Source: Tachypleus tridentatus (taxonomy: Eukaryota; Arthropoda; Merostomata; Xiphosura; Limulidae). From it: 64,000 nt of DNA. Location of the stretch: contig NC_134834.1 of the NCBI RefSeq assembly GCF_004210375.1, forward strand, positions 158,615,290 through 158,679,289, given 5' to 3'. Position numbers and translations under genes: made by a program. Of the stretch, positions 1 to 13,300 are shown piece by piece. The notes beneath the pieces are model-generated. The model was not told the DNA's origin and did no database searches. It saw only the letters and a program-made list of their open reading frames with translations. The stretch's first letter is position 1; each line of letters opens with the position of its first letter.

Positions 1-432
1 TTGCCCGATAAAGGCACTGATAGAAGAGCTGAAAACTGAGAGCTGAAAGTACTTAAAGTCCATGTATAATTCTGTATACTAATTTATATATTCTATGCAG
101 TTTTATTTTATATACAGACATTTAATACCTGTATGTTATTACTTTTTATTTCCTTCTATAAATTAAGAATTGGCTGTCATTAATATCTGGTATTAGACGA
201 AATGTATTGCTTGTCGCCACCAGATGTAGCAAATATATTGTTATACACTCTTCGTTACTCACACAAATGGCTGTTAAAACATGTATATCTTGGTATTTGT
301 GTGTATGTATAAATATGTTACCAGAAAAAACAAACTTTGACATCACCTTTCACAGCTAATTGGCTTGTTATTAACTGATGTATTTTTCACATGAAATTAT
401 ATACTGTACACAGTATAATACAAAACTCCATC
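1..432. other. AT-rich sequence without a recognised gene
   Basis: Nothing coding is supported. Probably part of an upstream intron of the receptor gene, because the first visible exon starts with a split codon. 706-1029 is likewise empty. Confidence 0.5.
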
Positions 433-705
433 TCCTGGCGTGGCCAGGTGGTTAAGGCACTCGATTCGTAATCCGTGAGTCTCGGCTTTGAATCCCGGTC
501 GCACCAAACATGCTCGCCCTTTCAGCTGTGGAGGCATTATAATGTGACGGTCAACCCCACTATTCGTTGGTAAAAGAGTAGCCCAAGAGTCGGCGGTGGT
601 TGGTGATGACTAGCTGCCTTCCCTTTAGTTTTACACTGCTAAATTAAGGACAGCTTGTGCAGATAGCCCTCGTGTAGTTTAGCGCGAAATTCAAAACAAA
701 CCACA
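433..705 (+). mobile_element. tRNA-derived SINE, family 1, near full length
   Basis: The head carries A-box-like TGGCCAGGTGG and B-box-like GGCTTTGAATCCC. The core CACTATTCGTTGGTAAAAG and the 3' part CAGATAGCCCTCGTGTAG follow, then a short A-rich tail. The same sequence recurs more than a dozen times in this window in both orientations, which shows dispersal. Family 1 is used below for this type. Confidence 0.9.
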
Positions 706-1029
706 ACGCCATTCCTTGAGTAAATTAAATAATACACTTATTATCTGAGAAACATATTTTTTTTTGCGTGAAATGATCAGAAACATATTACTAAAGGATA
801 AAGTGAAACTATTAACTTTTATTGAAAATCATTAAAAGTAATGTTTTCAGCAACTGAAATTAGTATTTAGATTTAGAGATCTAACAAGAAATGCGAATTG
901 TAAAATTTAAGCTATATATTGTTTTTAATGCGTTTTGTTAATTATTGAATGAAAACTGTTCAAGTTAGAATTGTTCCTTTTAAAGTTTTTTTTTTATGAA
1001 ATGAAATCAAATATCTTTCAATTCGTTAG

Positions 1030-1117
1030 GTATACTGCACCACATCCTTTAGGTGTCACTTTTGGTTCTTATGAGAATGGTTCTTGGACTGGTGTTGTGG
1101 GAGACTTAGAAAAGAGA
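1030..1117 (+). CDS. Ionotropic receptor exon a: S1 lobe
   Basis: Encodes 29 residues plus the last base of a split codon, including GSYENGSWTGVVGDLEKR, the iGluR/IR pattern 'G-x-W-x-G-x-x-G-x-L' of lobe S1. Acceptor AG is at 1028-1029 and a strong donor GTAAGTAAG begins at 1118. The preceding coding exon is not found in 1-1029. Confidence 0.8.
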
Positions 1118-4100
1118 GTAAGTAAGTTCTTATTTGAATATCATGGAAATATAAATAATTTCAAGTTTTTTACAATATTACACTTTATTCTCCATTCTTC
1201 CATGTAACCTTGATCTTTGAACTTTTAAAAATCGGACAACCAACCAGCAGGTGCTTGGGTAACTTTGATATTTCTACAGATACTAATTTTAAATGTGATA
1301 AACAACTTTTAATTACGAAAATCTTTAATAACTGTATACTAACCGTAACCTGCATAAGATTTACGGCAATGTATATGCCCCTCGTTTGTATTTTCCTTAT
1401 TCTATCAGTTCTGCGCATGACATTTAAGCTAGGATTTCTTGCAGACATGATGTGTAAGACTGATAAATACTATTTGAAAAAACTTTTGTGTGATTAGATA
1501 AATAAACCCACGTAAACGTAACTTTATTTAATAAAACTACAGGTACGTGACTTTACCGAATAAAACTATATGTCAAGTAAACGAAACAAAAAAAATAAAG
1601 TAGTAATAGCGTATGAAACAGTTACGGGCCTTCAGTGAATGACAACGTTTTATGAATTGAAACAAAGACTCTCACAAAAACGAAGAATCAAAGTGTTAGT
1701 AAAGACAAAATGAAAAGCAGCTAAAGGGTGTTTATAGTGGTCTAGAAAATGAACCAAAGCTAAATGATTGCAAAGTAACGTGAATGTAAAGTTATAATGA
1801 AGGCAAACGTAGCTGAATAAACAGAAACGTTTGAATGCGTATTCCTAAAATAACAAGCATATTGTTTTGAAAAACTGCACATAACTCGAAATAGCCTATA
1901 GCAATCGTATATAAATGTAATGTTCTGTTTTTTTTTTGAAAATTACACGAGGGTTAATTTGGTTTTTATAAGAAATACTTTGGAAAACAAAAAAAAACAA
2001 CAATAACTGAAATTGAAATCAAAACCAATTGTCACTTGATGACATCGATACTATACCATCTATCTTTTTACCAATACAAGATTTGTAGCGTTTCAAAAAA
2101 GCAAACGTATCATTTATACAGATACAAAGAAGTTGCTTATAGACATCTACAGATGGATACTGATTTTAACACTACGCCAACAACCATTGTTTAATATATT
2201 TGGTATATTGTTTTACCAAAACTTAATTTCACTCTATTTTTTGTACTGCTTATAAAAGGTTATATTTTTACCGAGTAAAATAAATCTTAAGTGATATTTA
2301 CGTTTTTTGTTATCTAATCAAGTTAAGACACTGTTATTTAATCACTTAACGTGTTGTTCGCCAGTCAAGTTGAATTAACAGTTATTGAACACCGTTTTCC
2401 AATGCTGGAAGATAATGATATCCATTCACATAAAACAACTGTTATTCAGGCAAGTTAAATCATATTATTGTAACACCTTTGAAAAATATTAACATTCAGC
2501 AGAGAATTCTCAACATAGAATTTTCGTGCAAAGGCGAGTAGCTGTCTCTAATTTTGAATTGAAAAATAGAGGTAAGGCAGTTAGGTAGTCAACACACTCA
2601 TCGGCAACTGTGGATTTACCTTTACCTGACCAAATACTGGTATTTGACTGCCGCCTTAATTGCGCACACACTGTCCACAATACTGAATGCGCTTTTGTTA
2701 CTACGAGACGCGGACAATAAATTTTCGGATTCAATAACCATACGTGCTAATCATTAGGTCGTGTCAAATAGTTTCTTCATTAGTAAAACAAATCCGAATT
2801 GTACATTCTTACTCATATGCAAATAACAATAAATAAGGTTTTGAATTTTGGAACAGAGGAAAACAAAATAAGAATCCAGTTCTTCTTTTCGACAACAAAT
2901 CTAAAACCAACAAAATATTAGCAAATTATTGTTTTTTATTTAGGGGTTGAACAATTTTTCTTGACGTTTAAATACTTAAAGACATATCTTAAAATGAATA
3001 AATGTGAAGGTTAAGGAGTTTAGTTCGGACGTTAGCCATGCGATAATTTTACGACGCGTTGGACACTTCTAAAACACTCTTACGTTTTGTCGAAAGCTCA
3101 AAAAGTCTCGAAATTCTCATGACTCTGAGAGCATGTAATCGAAACTTACTGTGAAGCGAAAAACTTAAGCTGTGATATAAACACCAAAACAGGGACTGGC
3201 ATGGCCTAGTGATCAGTGGATCCGGACTGTGATTTCGACAGTTCGTTTGTTTCTAGTTAAGTCCAAAGTCTCACAATAGGCTATTTTGCGCTGTGCTCGC
3301 CACGGGTATCGAAATCCGAATTTCAGCGTCGTAAATCTGCAGACTTACCGCCAATCCGGGGGTTTAGCGTCGTTCTCACCTTACTGCATCAACACACTGC
3401 ATCCTATGGGGCAATGGGTGATCTTTAGCAGTGTCAGTCACATGGCACTATTCGATCAAAGAAGCCCAAGATGGCGGCATGTGCCTTTGACAACCTGCCT
3501 TCCCTCTAATCTATCATTTTAAACTTAGGGACAGCTTTATAGGGATGCGTAGCTTTGTACGAAAGTTTTAAAAACAAACACGTAACGAATTAAATTTCAT
3601 GACCTACCTCGTTCACAAACATTTTGGGAAAAGAAAATATTTTGGTCAATTTTTGTTGTAGATCCGTGACATAGGAGTGACGGTATTATCATGGAATGAG
3701 GCGAGACAAGAAGTAATAGATTACACTCGTTATTTCTCGACCGATTACGTCACCTTCGTTGGACCTGCACCCAGAGCAGAACGCCGTTTTGGAACCCTAA
3801 TACAGCTATTTCAGGCAAAGGTATGACAGAACCAGGCTCATATTTTAAAATAAATCACTTCTTTAGAAGTATGTTTTTGAGCAAAATTTTTGGTATTTAA
3901 ATATTTAATATACTTTAAACCTTTATTGTATTTGGAATTATAAATGACTTTAAGGAATGTTTGTTATTATATTGATATAAAAATAATAATACATTTAAAC
4001 ATACGCATAAATAAGCCATGTTTCAAATATTATTTGTGAAACTGTATACGCCTAGTGTGTAATCTTAAGATAACGGGCGAAAAACAATCCGTTACTGTTA

Positions 4101-7100
4101 GAGTACCGCTAAATTTTGCACACAAATATTACGCATTTTCATGTGTTTGGATGTTTAGTTTATTTAATAAGTAATAATTAGTGTAACCAACTGCTGTGTT
4201 GTACTAAATATATCGACTAGTTGTGCTCCGACTAAACAATTGTATGTTCTAGTGTTTTTTTTTGACGAGTTGTTCGTATGATCCACTACTTTATCCCAAC
4301 TAACGTTCATATGATCCAATGTTGTATTCCAAATAAACTTTAATATCGTTCAGTTTTGTGCTCCGATAAACATTCGTATGATCCAGTGTTGTGTTTTGAC
4401 AAATCGTTCATATGATCCAACGTAATTCGACTAAATGTCGTATCACCTGATTAAACATTTACGTGGTGTCGTATTTTGTCCTCATAGATGACGTGTGTGA
4501 TCCATTATTTCGTTCTGATTATACACAAAAATATAGTATATTATAGTTTATAGTTTGATCAGGTCTTGCTCTGCGTGAGGATATGCATTTTCATTATAGC
4601 CCTACAGCGTAGTTTTTATTGCAAAAAATGCTTCGTCATAAGGCAGTAATGCCCAAAACACAGTCCTTCTCGTGGCGTGCTTTCCGTGATCCATCTAATC
4701 TACAATAATGACAGTTTTCAAGCACCCATTTAAACAATCCGATGTTACAGAAATATTTAAGCACTGCAAGCGGTCGCTTGACTGTTTTGTCTTCTTATGG
4801 AATAGCATGAATATGAGTTTAATTCTCCAGCTATTAGAGGTATGCAAGGTTGGAAGAGAGAGAGGGGCAGGAAAGGAAACATTAACCTGATGAATCCATA
4901 TCCTGTCAGTTTGTTTCCAAATGGAGATTCTATTTTATTATGTTGCATACAGTTACCTCGGTCACGTGGATGGCTCTAACCACAGATATTTGTGTTTGTG
5001 GATCCTCATCTGTTACAAGACGCTGGATTTTGCTTTTTGCAGCTGGGACACGACTTATTGCAGGTCTCATCCTCGATGGCGTTGATGCCCAGAACTAATT
5101 CATGGTTCTTTAGTTTCCAGCGATATTATTTATAAGAGATATCCCCATCTTGAATATTATAACTCCGAGGTATGAACACATCTGTTTAATGATCTGAATG
5201 CATTAATATTTTATTTCGGAAAGATTGACTATGTACCATTACTAAGAATGGTACATTGTTAGTGAAATCACACTACCTAAAAATGCCAAGTGGGTCAAAA
5301 TGTAATTCTGGTACATGATATTCCACGTGGACATTATCCAAGCTGTAGTTGTCACGTAACTGTCTGATTTGCTTTTTCAAACTCGTTTATATAAGTACCC
5401 AATATTGTGAAATATTATGTTACAGTTGAACATGCATATAGTTCAATAATATATAGTGTTAAAGAGCAAGGTACATACTATTTTTCAGGATAGTTCTTCA
5501 TTATTAACAAAATAATATGTAAAAGTAAATGCATGGTTTTCATCTCACAATTGAAGAATTAGTATTCTGTCACTGACCTGTAGGAAATTGTATATCCTTG
5601 GTATTAATAATAGATTTGTAGAACATAAAATGTATTAACGGTACGATGCTTTGTAAAATTCTTATCAATGTTGTAGGTGTAACTACAGACAGTAACATAC
5701 ATTAGCTTCAGCTAATGTTTCTATCTCAAGTTTTCAAAAGAATCGCACTGGTAGAAAGTTATTATTGATCATTAACTGCTAATCTGGTGTACTTGAGCTA
5801 ATGAATAGCCCCCCGCTAGTACAGCGGTAAGTCTCCGGATTTACAACGCTAAAATCAGGGTTCGATTCTCCTCGGTTGGCTCAGCAGATAGCCCGATGTG
5901 TCTTTGCTATAAGAAAAACACACAAACACAGCCTAATGAATACTTATATACCTGCATATTGTAGTTGTAGGTTGAAAATATCTATCAGTTTACCAAATTT
6001 AAAAATATCCATGAAAGTTAAGTATGCCTCTCAATTAAGTAAAGTTTCCGTACTTGTGGTGCGAAAAGAAAAAAAGACGTCTGGTTTGAATTTCGCGCAA
6101 AGCTACACGAGGGCTATCTGCGCTAGCCGTCCTTAACTTACCAGTGTAAGACTAGAGGGAAAGCAACTAGTCATCACCACCCACCGCCAACTCTTGGGCT
6201 ACTCTTTTACCAACGAATAGTGGGATTGATCGTAACATTATAACGCCTCCACGGCTAAAAGGGCGAAAATGTTTGGTGTGACGGGAATTCGAACCCGCGA
6301 CCTTTGGATTACGAGTAAAGTGCATTAACCACCTGGCCATGCCAGGCCTGAAAAAATTGAATAAAACTTAATCAAAATTGGAGATGTTATATCTTAGGTA
6401 TTTTTGAATTGATTGCATTGAAAAATGTTATTTGAAGTAAGAGTCCAGCAGAACACATTTACACAAAACATTTATTAGTTTAGATTACCACAGTCCGAGT
6501 TTTGGAAGGTGAAAAATCGCTAAAACTATAACCCTTGTTAATAATAACACACTATGTACTGCAGCAGATTGTTTTGGCCGCACGACACACTAACGTATGT
6601 CTTGATCCAACCTTCTAAAGATACCAGTATAGTAAAGTATTCTTAAGATTTGTTACAGTATGATCAGGGATGAGGGAAACACCTTCTCTAAAAGCCGATA
6701 AAGGTTTTTCTGTAGCTTATCTGAATATTAGTACAGTGATCTGTAAGTTAAGTGTGTGGTGTTTGGGTAAACCATATATTACAGAAGCAAAATATCGTAC
6801 TTAAATAAAGTAGTTTTTTTTTTTTTAGTTTTAGTCTACAACGTGTTAAGTTGGGTTATCTAACAACGTATTTTATTTATTAAGGAAGTCAAACGAAATT
6901 TCGTGGTTATTATGGATGGCCATTGCACCTGGGTTTCAGATTATTAGATATATACTACGTTTACTGAGATAACTCACTGATGACTATGAAATTATCTATA
7001 CTTATCAGAGAAGATGAACAATGAATATGTGGATGAGGACACTTATATTTTAGAATGTGTCTTTAGTTAGTTGTATTCATGTCATTTTTCAAAATGTTCG

Positions 7101-10100
7101 TGCAGATTACCTGCATGTATTTATGAAGTTGACTTAATGTCGGGAGCTTGTAAACATGATCCTGACCTTTTTAACAGGTAGTGGCCGCATATTCTAACTG
7201 TTAACGTTTCATATCATTTTGGTCCTGTCTCCTTACTCCTTAGGGAAAAGCAAGCCAATTTCAATGGATGACACATGCTTCTACAAAATGGTATGAGTTA
7301 GGGTTTTTCTCCCTGTAGATGTCACTTGGAACAGTTGGTGACATATAATAAAATAATTATTTCTGTTTTTGTCCTCTACGGACAGTGTCAGAAAAATGTT
7401 TCACACCAGCAACAAATGAAAGTCATTATACAGAATATAGAAGCCGTTTACTAAGTAAAACCAAAAACAGAAGTAAACTTAGTTATTGTAAGACCCCATA
7501 TGTCTGTGGACTTACATCACTATAAACCTGCTTTCGATACCCGCGGTGGGCAGACCAGAGACACCTCATTGTGTAATTTTATACAAACGAACAAAATGAT
7601 TTTAAATAATGATTTGTTCACTTTTGTGTATTTCTTTTTAATTCACTTTAATTTCTGCATAAAATGTTTTGAACCCGCGTTTTGCAAATATTTTAAAACT
7701 TAGTTGTTGGATATCAGTGAAAGTGAATACCCCAAATGTACTTTGTTAAAGTGGATAAAAAAAACAACTGGTTTGTTTGGCTTTATTTAACTGTGTTTGT
7801 TATAAACGGTTATGCTGCTATCATATCTTTAGAGATACCTAGTAGTGTACTATGTTACTTTTGGAAAAAAACTCACAGAAGACTTTAGAAATAAACAATT
7901 TTAACAAAAAGATATACTGGTCATCCTTTGTAATTTTGTTACTCTAAACTGTATTTCTTATGAAATAAATAGATTAAGTTTTACTGATCATTGCAATTTT
8001 TTGTGAGTTTATATTATTTTTTATGTCGAATTTTTTTTAAAATCAGTCAAAAGAAGAGTTATAGGTTTAGCGTATATTTTAACGGAATTGTTGTGTTCTC
8101 CTAAAGAAAGGGTATAGATTTACTGTATATTTTAGTGGAATTGCTGTGTTCTTTTATGTATTTAATTTACAGTAATAAAATATTTTTAATGTTGTTGCAT
8201 AGCTCTGGTTACTGTATATATTCGCTGGAATTTCCTCTGCGTTTGTTACAAGCCTGACTTGGTGGTTTTATCGAGTGAAAATAGAAAGAGATACATCTGA
8301 AGGAATAATAAAGATTATACTTTGTGAAACACTTTGGATCTCCATGCAGGCTGGTGTGTGGCAAGGTGAGTTATTTACATGGACTGCCTGCGTATAAGCT
8401 GTCCATAATTTGGAACTGATGAACTCTTGGGCTACTTCTGTGTGTCAAAATAAGTGGCAGCAGTGTTAGTATTAATTACTGATCATGGAGTAAACAGAAC
8501 CACACTGCAGAGTTAATAACACATTTAACAAACTGCTAATGGGGGAAGTTAATACAGTAGATCGATGATCTTGGAGCAGTTAAATCAATTTAACGTAGTT
8601 AGTAAGACGTTGAAGAAATTGGATTATGAAGTAAATATGTATATTGGTAAATAAAGTTAGTATACAGGATCACACACAACACATATAATACCATAAACTA
8701 TTCCTTCTTCAGTGTTCGAAAGCACTCAAGTTTGTAATTTTGTTCATGGTCAATTAACACAGTTAACCTTGGAGCAACATCAATAAAACAAAAACAGTGA
8801 AACAATATTCGAGAACAAAATTACACATGGAAGAGACTAAGAGTCAGAGTCTGAAGTAAAGAAATACAACAAGGTTAATAAGACAGTCACAGTGACTAAT
8901 AAAATAACTTAAAACAAAAACTTTGAATTGGAATTACTTCTTGCATGTTGAGAAGTCTCGTTTAAAGTAAAACAAGACGTATTCGCACTAGTCATCCCTA
9001 ATTTAGCAGTGTAAGACGAGAGGGAAGGCAGCTAGTCATCACCACCTACCGCCAACTCTTTGGTTACTATTTTACCAACGAATAGTAGGATTGACCGTCA
9101 CATGATAACGCCTCTATAGCTGAAAGGGCGAGAGTGTTTGATGTGACGGGGATTCGAACCCGCGACCCTCATATTAAGAGTTGAGCGCTCAAACTACCTG
9201 GCCGTGCCGAGTCGGGCCGAGGATAGAAGGAAAGCAGTAGCTATTAAAAAATGCCCATTGTCACATGTAGGGTTACTGCAGTGAAATTGTACAAATTTTA
9301 CTCTGTCACCTCTACGAGTCACGTTGTCCATTTTTTCTATTAACTCATAGAGACAGTTTTTAGAATATAAATGCTATGGATTAGACGACACAGTTTTCTA
9401 GAAGATGAACCAACGTTGAATGAACAAAGTAACTCTATGAATAAATTAATATTTGAGATTAGTAGGGACTAAAGCGTTGAGTAAACCATACGTACCTAAA
9501 GTTAGCATAACAATGAACAAAGTGCTTCAAGAGGAGGCCCCGCATGGCCATGTGGGTTAAGGTGTTCAACTCGTAATCTGAGGGTCAGTGGTTTGCATAC
9601 CCCGTCGCACCAAACATGCTCGCCCTTTCAGTCGTGGGGGCGTTATAATGTTACGATCAATCCCACTATTCGTTGGTAAAAGAGTAGCCCAAGAATTGGC
9701 GGTGGGTGGTGATGACTAGCTGCCTTCCCTGTAGTCTTACACTGCTAAATTAGGGACGGCTAGTATAGATAACCCTCGAGAAACTTTGTGTGAAATTCAA
9801 AAAAACAAACAAACAAAACAAACAATAAAGTTAATTTTCCCAACGTTACAAATTATGTGTAATTTATTTAATTATTTATACAACTGCAGGTGCAGAGCGA
9901 TTGCCCAAGGCTCATGGAGCAAGAATAACACTAACCAGTTGGTGGATGGTCTGCCTTATCGTACTAAACGTTTATTGTGGGAATATTAGAGCTTTTTTGA
10001 GTATTAATATGCCCGAAAAACCATTAAATACAATTGAAGAAATACTTAAAACAGGAGAAGGCAAATTATTAGCAATTCCTGGAGCTTCAGTTGTGTCACT

Positions 10101-10359
10101 TATGGAGGTAGGCCACTATTTCCTATTTAATCTACGTAACATATTAATGTTAGAAAATTGTAAATGTTGCTTATTTAATAGGTATATAAAATAATAAGTA
10201 CTTCTAATGCTATTGTAATCAATTTTCTTTATATTTTGTAGCATACGATAGATCGTTAAGGGCTTCTTAAAATACTGTAAAAATAGTTTTATCTCATTGC
10301 TTACAAATTTGTTTTAGTTCAAAATAATTGTTCAAGAGAAATTTATTTTATGCAGATTT

Positions 10360-10395
<36 letters not shown>

Positions 10396-13300
10396 AGGCA
10401 ATTTCATTTTCAAGATAAAAGTGAGTAGCATTTTTGTAATATGTTCTGTCTGTGGACAGGTTCTTATGAATTATTTAGTAAAGTCCAGTCCACGTGACTA
10501 TAACTCATTTCATTCCTTTTTCAATAAAATTTGCAACAGACTACATTCAGTTATAGGCCTAACCTTTCATACAACGTTTCAAATTAAATACGAAATTGAT
10601 TAATCCCAACTCACAAATAAACTTACTTGCAGAATTTCCATACTAAATGATCTGCCGCAAACAAGTTGACTAATTCATTGACAAACTGAATAGTCGGTGA
10701 ATAGACGCAGTAAGTATCACTGTCACTAACGTACCCTGATCTGATAAACACAGTAACTTAATAATATAGTCAGTCTAATTATATTCTACGTACTACACGA
10801 AACTTTTAGATTCCGAGAGGCCTCTGTTTTCATGGAATTTCTACGTATTGCGTCGTCATGAGATGAGTTTCATAGCGTCCTGCCTCTAGCAAACAAATAC
10901 CTGAGCTGAAATATTTAAAACGGAGCATATTAATATTTTCAGCTGTAACCTAGGTGGGCTGTTGAGAGCTGATATAGCACGTACTATTAACTGATTGTAG
11001 AACAGTTTGTTATAAAGCTAAAGATATTGCTATTATATTTAATATCGCAGTTTCTTTGTAATGCATTTGATTGTATACTGAATTCTCCCGTCACACCAAA
11101 CATGCTTGCCCTTTCAGCCGTGGGGGCGTTATAATGTGACGATCAATCCCACTATTCGTTGGCAAAAGAGTAGCTCAAGAGTTGTCTGTGAGTGGTGATG
11201 AATAGCTGCCTTCCCTCTAGTCTTACACTGCTAAATTAGGGACGACTAACGCAGATAGTACTGGTGTAGCTTTACACGAAATTCAAAAATAAACAAACAC
11301 AATGAGTTTAGGTGTCTTGAAAAGTTAATATGTCAGCTTGAGCACTTAAGTTTTCAAGTCCTTAATGGAAACATCATTTCATTCTATGTCATAATGCTGA
11401 CGTTTTCTCGTTTGTTTATGAAATTCCTTAATGATACATAAAATTAAGTACTTTCATAATCGAATTGTTGTGTGGTTAGTATTACTACAATCGCGATGTT
11501 ATCATGGTTGGTAATTAGTTGGTCAATTAGGCCTAAAGTAGTTTACAAAAAAGATCAAAACAGTGTATATATATATTAATGTCTTACAAGTATATTGTTT
11601 GGAAATTCATTCTGCAGGCCATGAACATTTCCAATCTCAATAGAATTAAACAGAATCTGTAAAATTGGAACATTATTTTCATTTGTTCAACAGGTCAAGA
11701 TCAGCATGCTTTATTTATACTGCAAGATGAAAGAAGTAACATTAGAATGTTTTAATATAACGTAGAAGGAAATTGCTTTTGGAAAATTATCATAATTTGA
11801 TATGAAAAGAAAAACCATTAAAGTAGTGTATCACTAAGTATAGATAAAGGAAATTAATTATGTCGGTGTTCTGTTATAACGCAGAGAAGAGGGAGTTAAG
11901 GTTCGTGTAATTTGTCACCACAGGAGAAAGTGTATTTGGATAGTTTGTGATATAGAAGGAAATGACATCAGGGTGTTTTATCTAACTGTGATTTAGGAGG
12001 AATGTACCTCGGGGTATTTTACTATTATTTAATGTAAACAAATTGATGTTAAAGTATTTTGTTGTACTTAGAATCCTCTATCAAAGACAAATTATAACCG
12101 TAGTGTGCGTTAACAGTCTTAATGTAGGGGTTATAAGACGCCCGTATTAAAGCAACGCAAAAGTCGTTTTGACTTTCTTCTCTACAGGTCATAAAAAGTT
12201 ACATATGAAGAGCTACCTGGCATAGTCGCTCTATCTCAATTGTGTGAGCCGCTTTTCAGCTATACAGAGCATCCCAAAGGCGAATAGCTAGAATAATTTT
12301 TCTTCCGTTTATCATCTTTTTTCAACAGGCCTAGCGTCTACCTTGTTCTAGCATATACTGTAATTTCATCATATTTGATAGAGTAAGACAGCCTTCACGA
12401 TTTTTGACTTCCCATTTTATTATTATTGTATTAAAAACTTATAAGGCTTCAGAATATGCTTTGGTAATTCACGTACGTCATTTTATATAAAAGAAGACAG
12501 TATAAGGAAAACATTATCGCTAAATAAAAAAGCTATGTAGGAATGGCTACTGAACTTGAAGAAAAGGAACCAAACAGAAGTGGAATGGAAATGGACATAT
12601 CACTTGATCCAGTTAATGATCACATAGTAGACTAAACTGTTTCGACTTTACATGGTGAATAAAATCCCTGCATTACTAGCTTCCTCACTGGCAGAACATA
12701 TCGAACCAGAATTACAAATCGTAAAATGTTGTAAAATAGTAGTAAAAGTAGTATTCTGTAGTTAAGTAAAGAAAGACATAATGATGAAAGCTGAGATTTT
12801 ATCGAAACACCTACTTTGGAAGTGGGAAAGTCAGTAATGTAGGGATTTTATTCACCATGTAAAGCTAAAACAGTTTAGTCTGTTATGTGATCGTTAACAG
12901 ATCAATTGATATATCCATTTCCGTCCATATTTTATTGTGCTCCTTTTTTTAAGTTCATTAGTCAGCCCTGCATAGTTTTTCATCTAGCGATAAAAATTTT
13001 TCCTTGTTCAAGATGCGATAACAACGAAGAGTAAAGATTGTATTTGTTTTAATGTTCAGTTTAGTGTTATTTTAAGATTCATTTTTTGTATGTGCATTAA
13101 ATCAATGTTGAGACCTCTACCAATGAAGTCTATCGAGAAGCTTGGAGAATTCATGCAAAATATAACCAGGGACCGGCTCTTCAGTTTCTGCATTATTTCG
13201 AAGAGGTTAAGAAAGGTAATTACTTCCTGGGAACCGGAAGTACTTTAAGATACTTCTCACAGCTGTGTGCCACAAATATCAGTGAATGCCCTTTTCACGT

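Larger units (their letters stand above)
1118..3661. other. Receptor intron, 2.5 kb
   Basis: AT-rich intron. Holds a small imperfect direct repeat around 1520-1575 (ACTTT..ATAAAACTA twice), an old SINE at 2522-2730 and a nested SINE pair at 3192-3582. No other coding signal was recognised. Confidence 0.6.
3821..8202. other. Receptor intron, 4.4 kb
   Basis: Contains a 33-34-bp tandem repeat, three SINEs and an imperfect tandem duplication near 8050. The stretches 4520-5800, 6350-7490 and 7610-8050 hold no gene or repeat that I can recognise. Confidence 0.6.
8366..9889. other. Receptor intron, 1.5 kb
   Basis: Holds two family 1 SINEs in opposite orientations (8980-9220 and 9533-9812), the second ending 77 bp before exon d. 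No other signal was recognised. Confidence 0.6.
10108..13112. other. Receptor intron, 3.0 kb
   Basis: Contains an (AC)n microsatellite, a truncated SINE and the inverted-repeat element at 12501-13007. 10400-11085 and 11303-12500 show nothing recognisable. Confidence 0.6.

Noticed and set aside
1185..1497. Overlapping open frames on both strands after receptor exon a
   Set aside because: They lie in an intron, overlap each other antisense and resemble no protein family.
4708..4948. Short open frames on both strands near 4.7-4.9 kb
   Set aside because: No receptor or other family motifs, and no splice sites that would add an exon between receptor exons b and c, which already join correctly.
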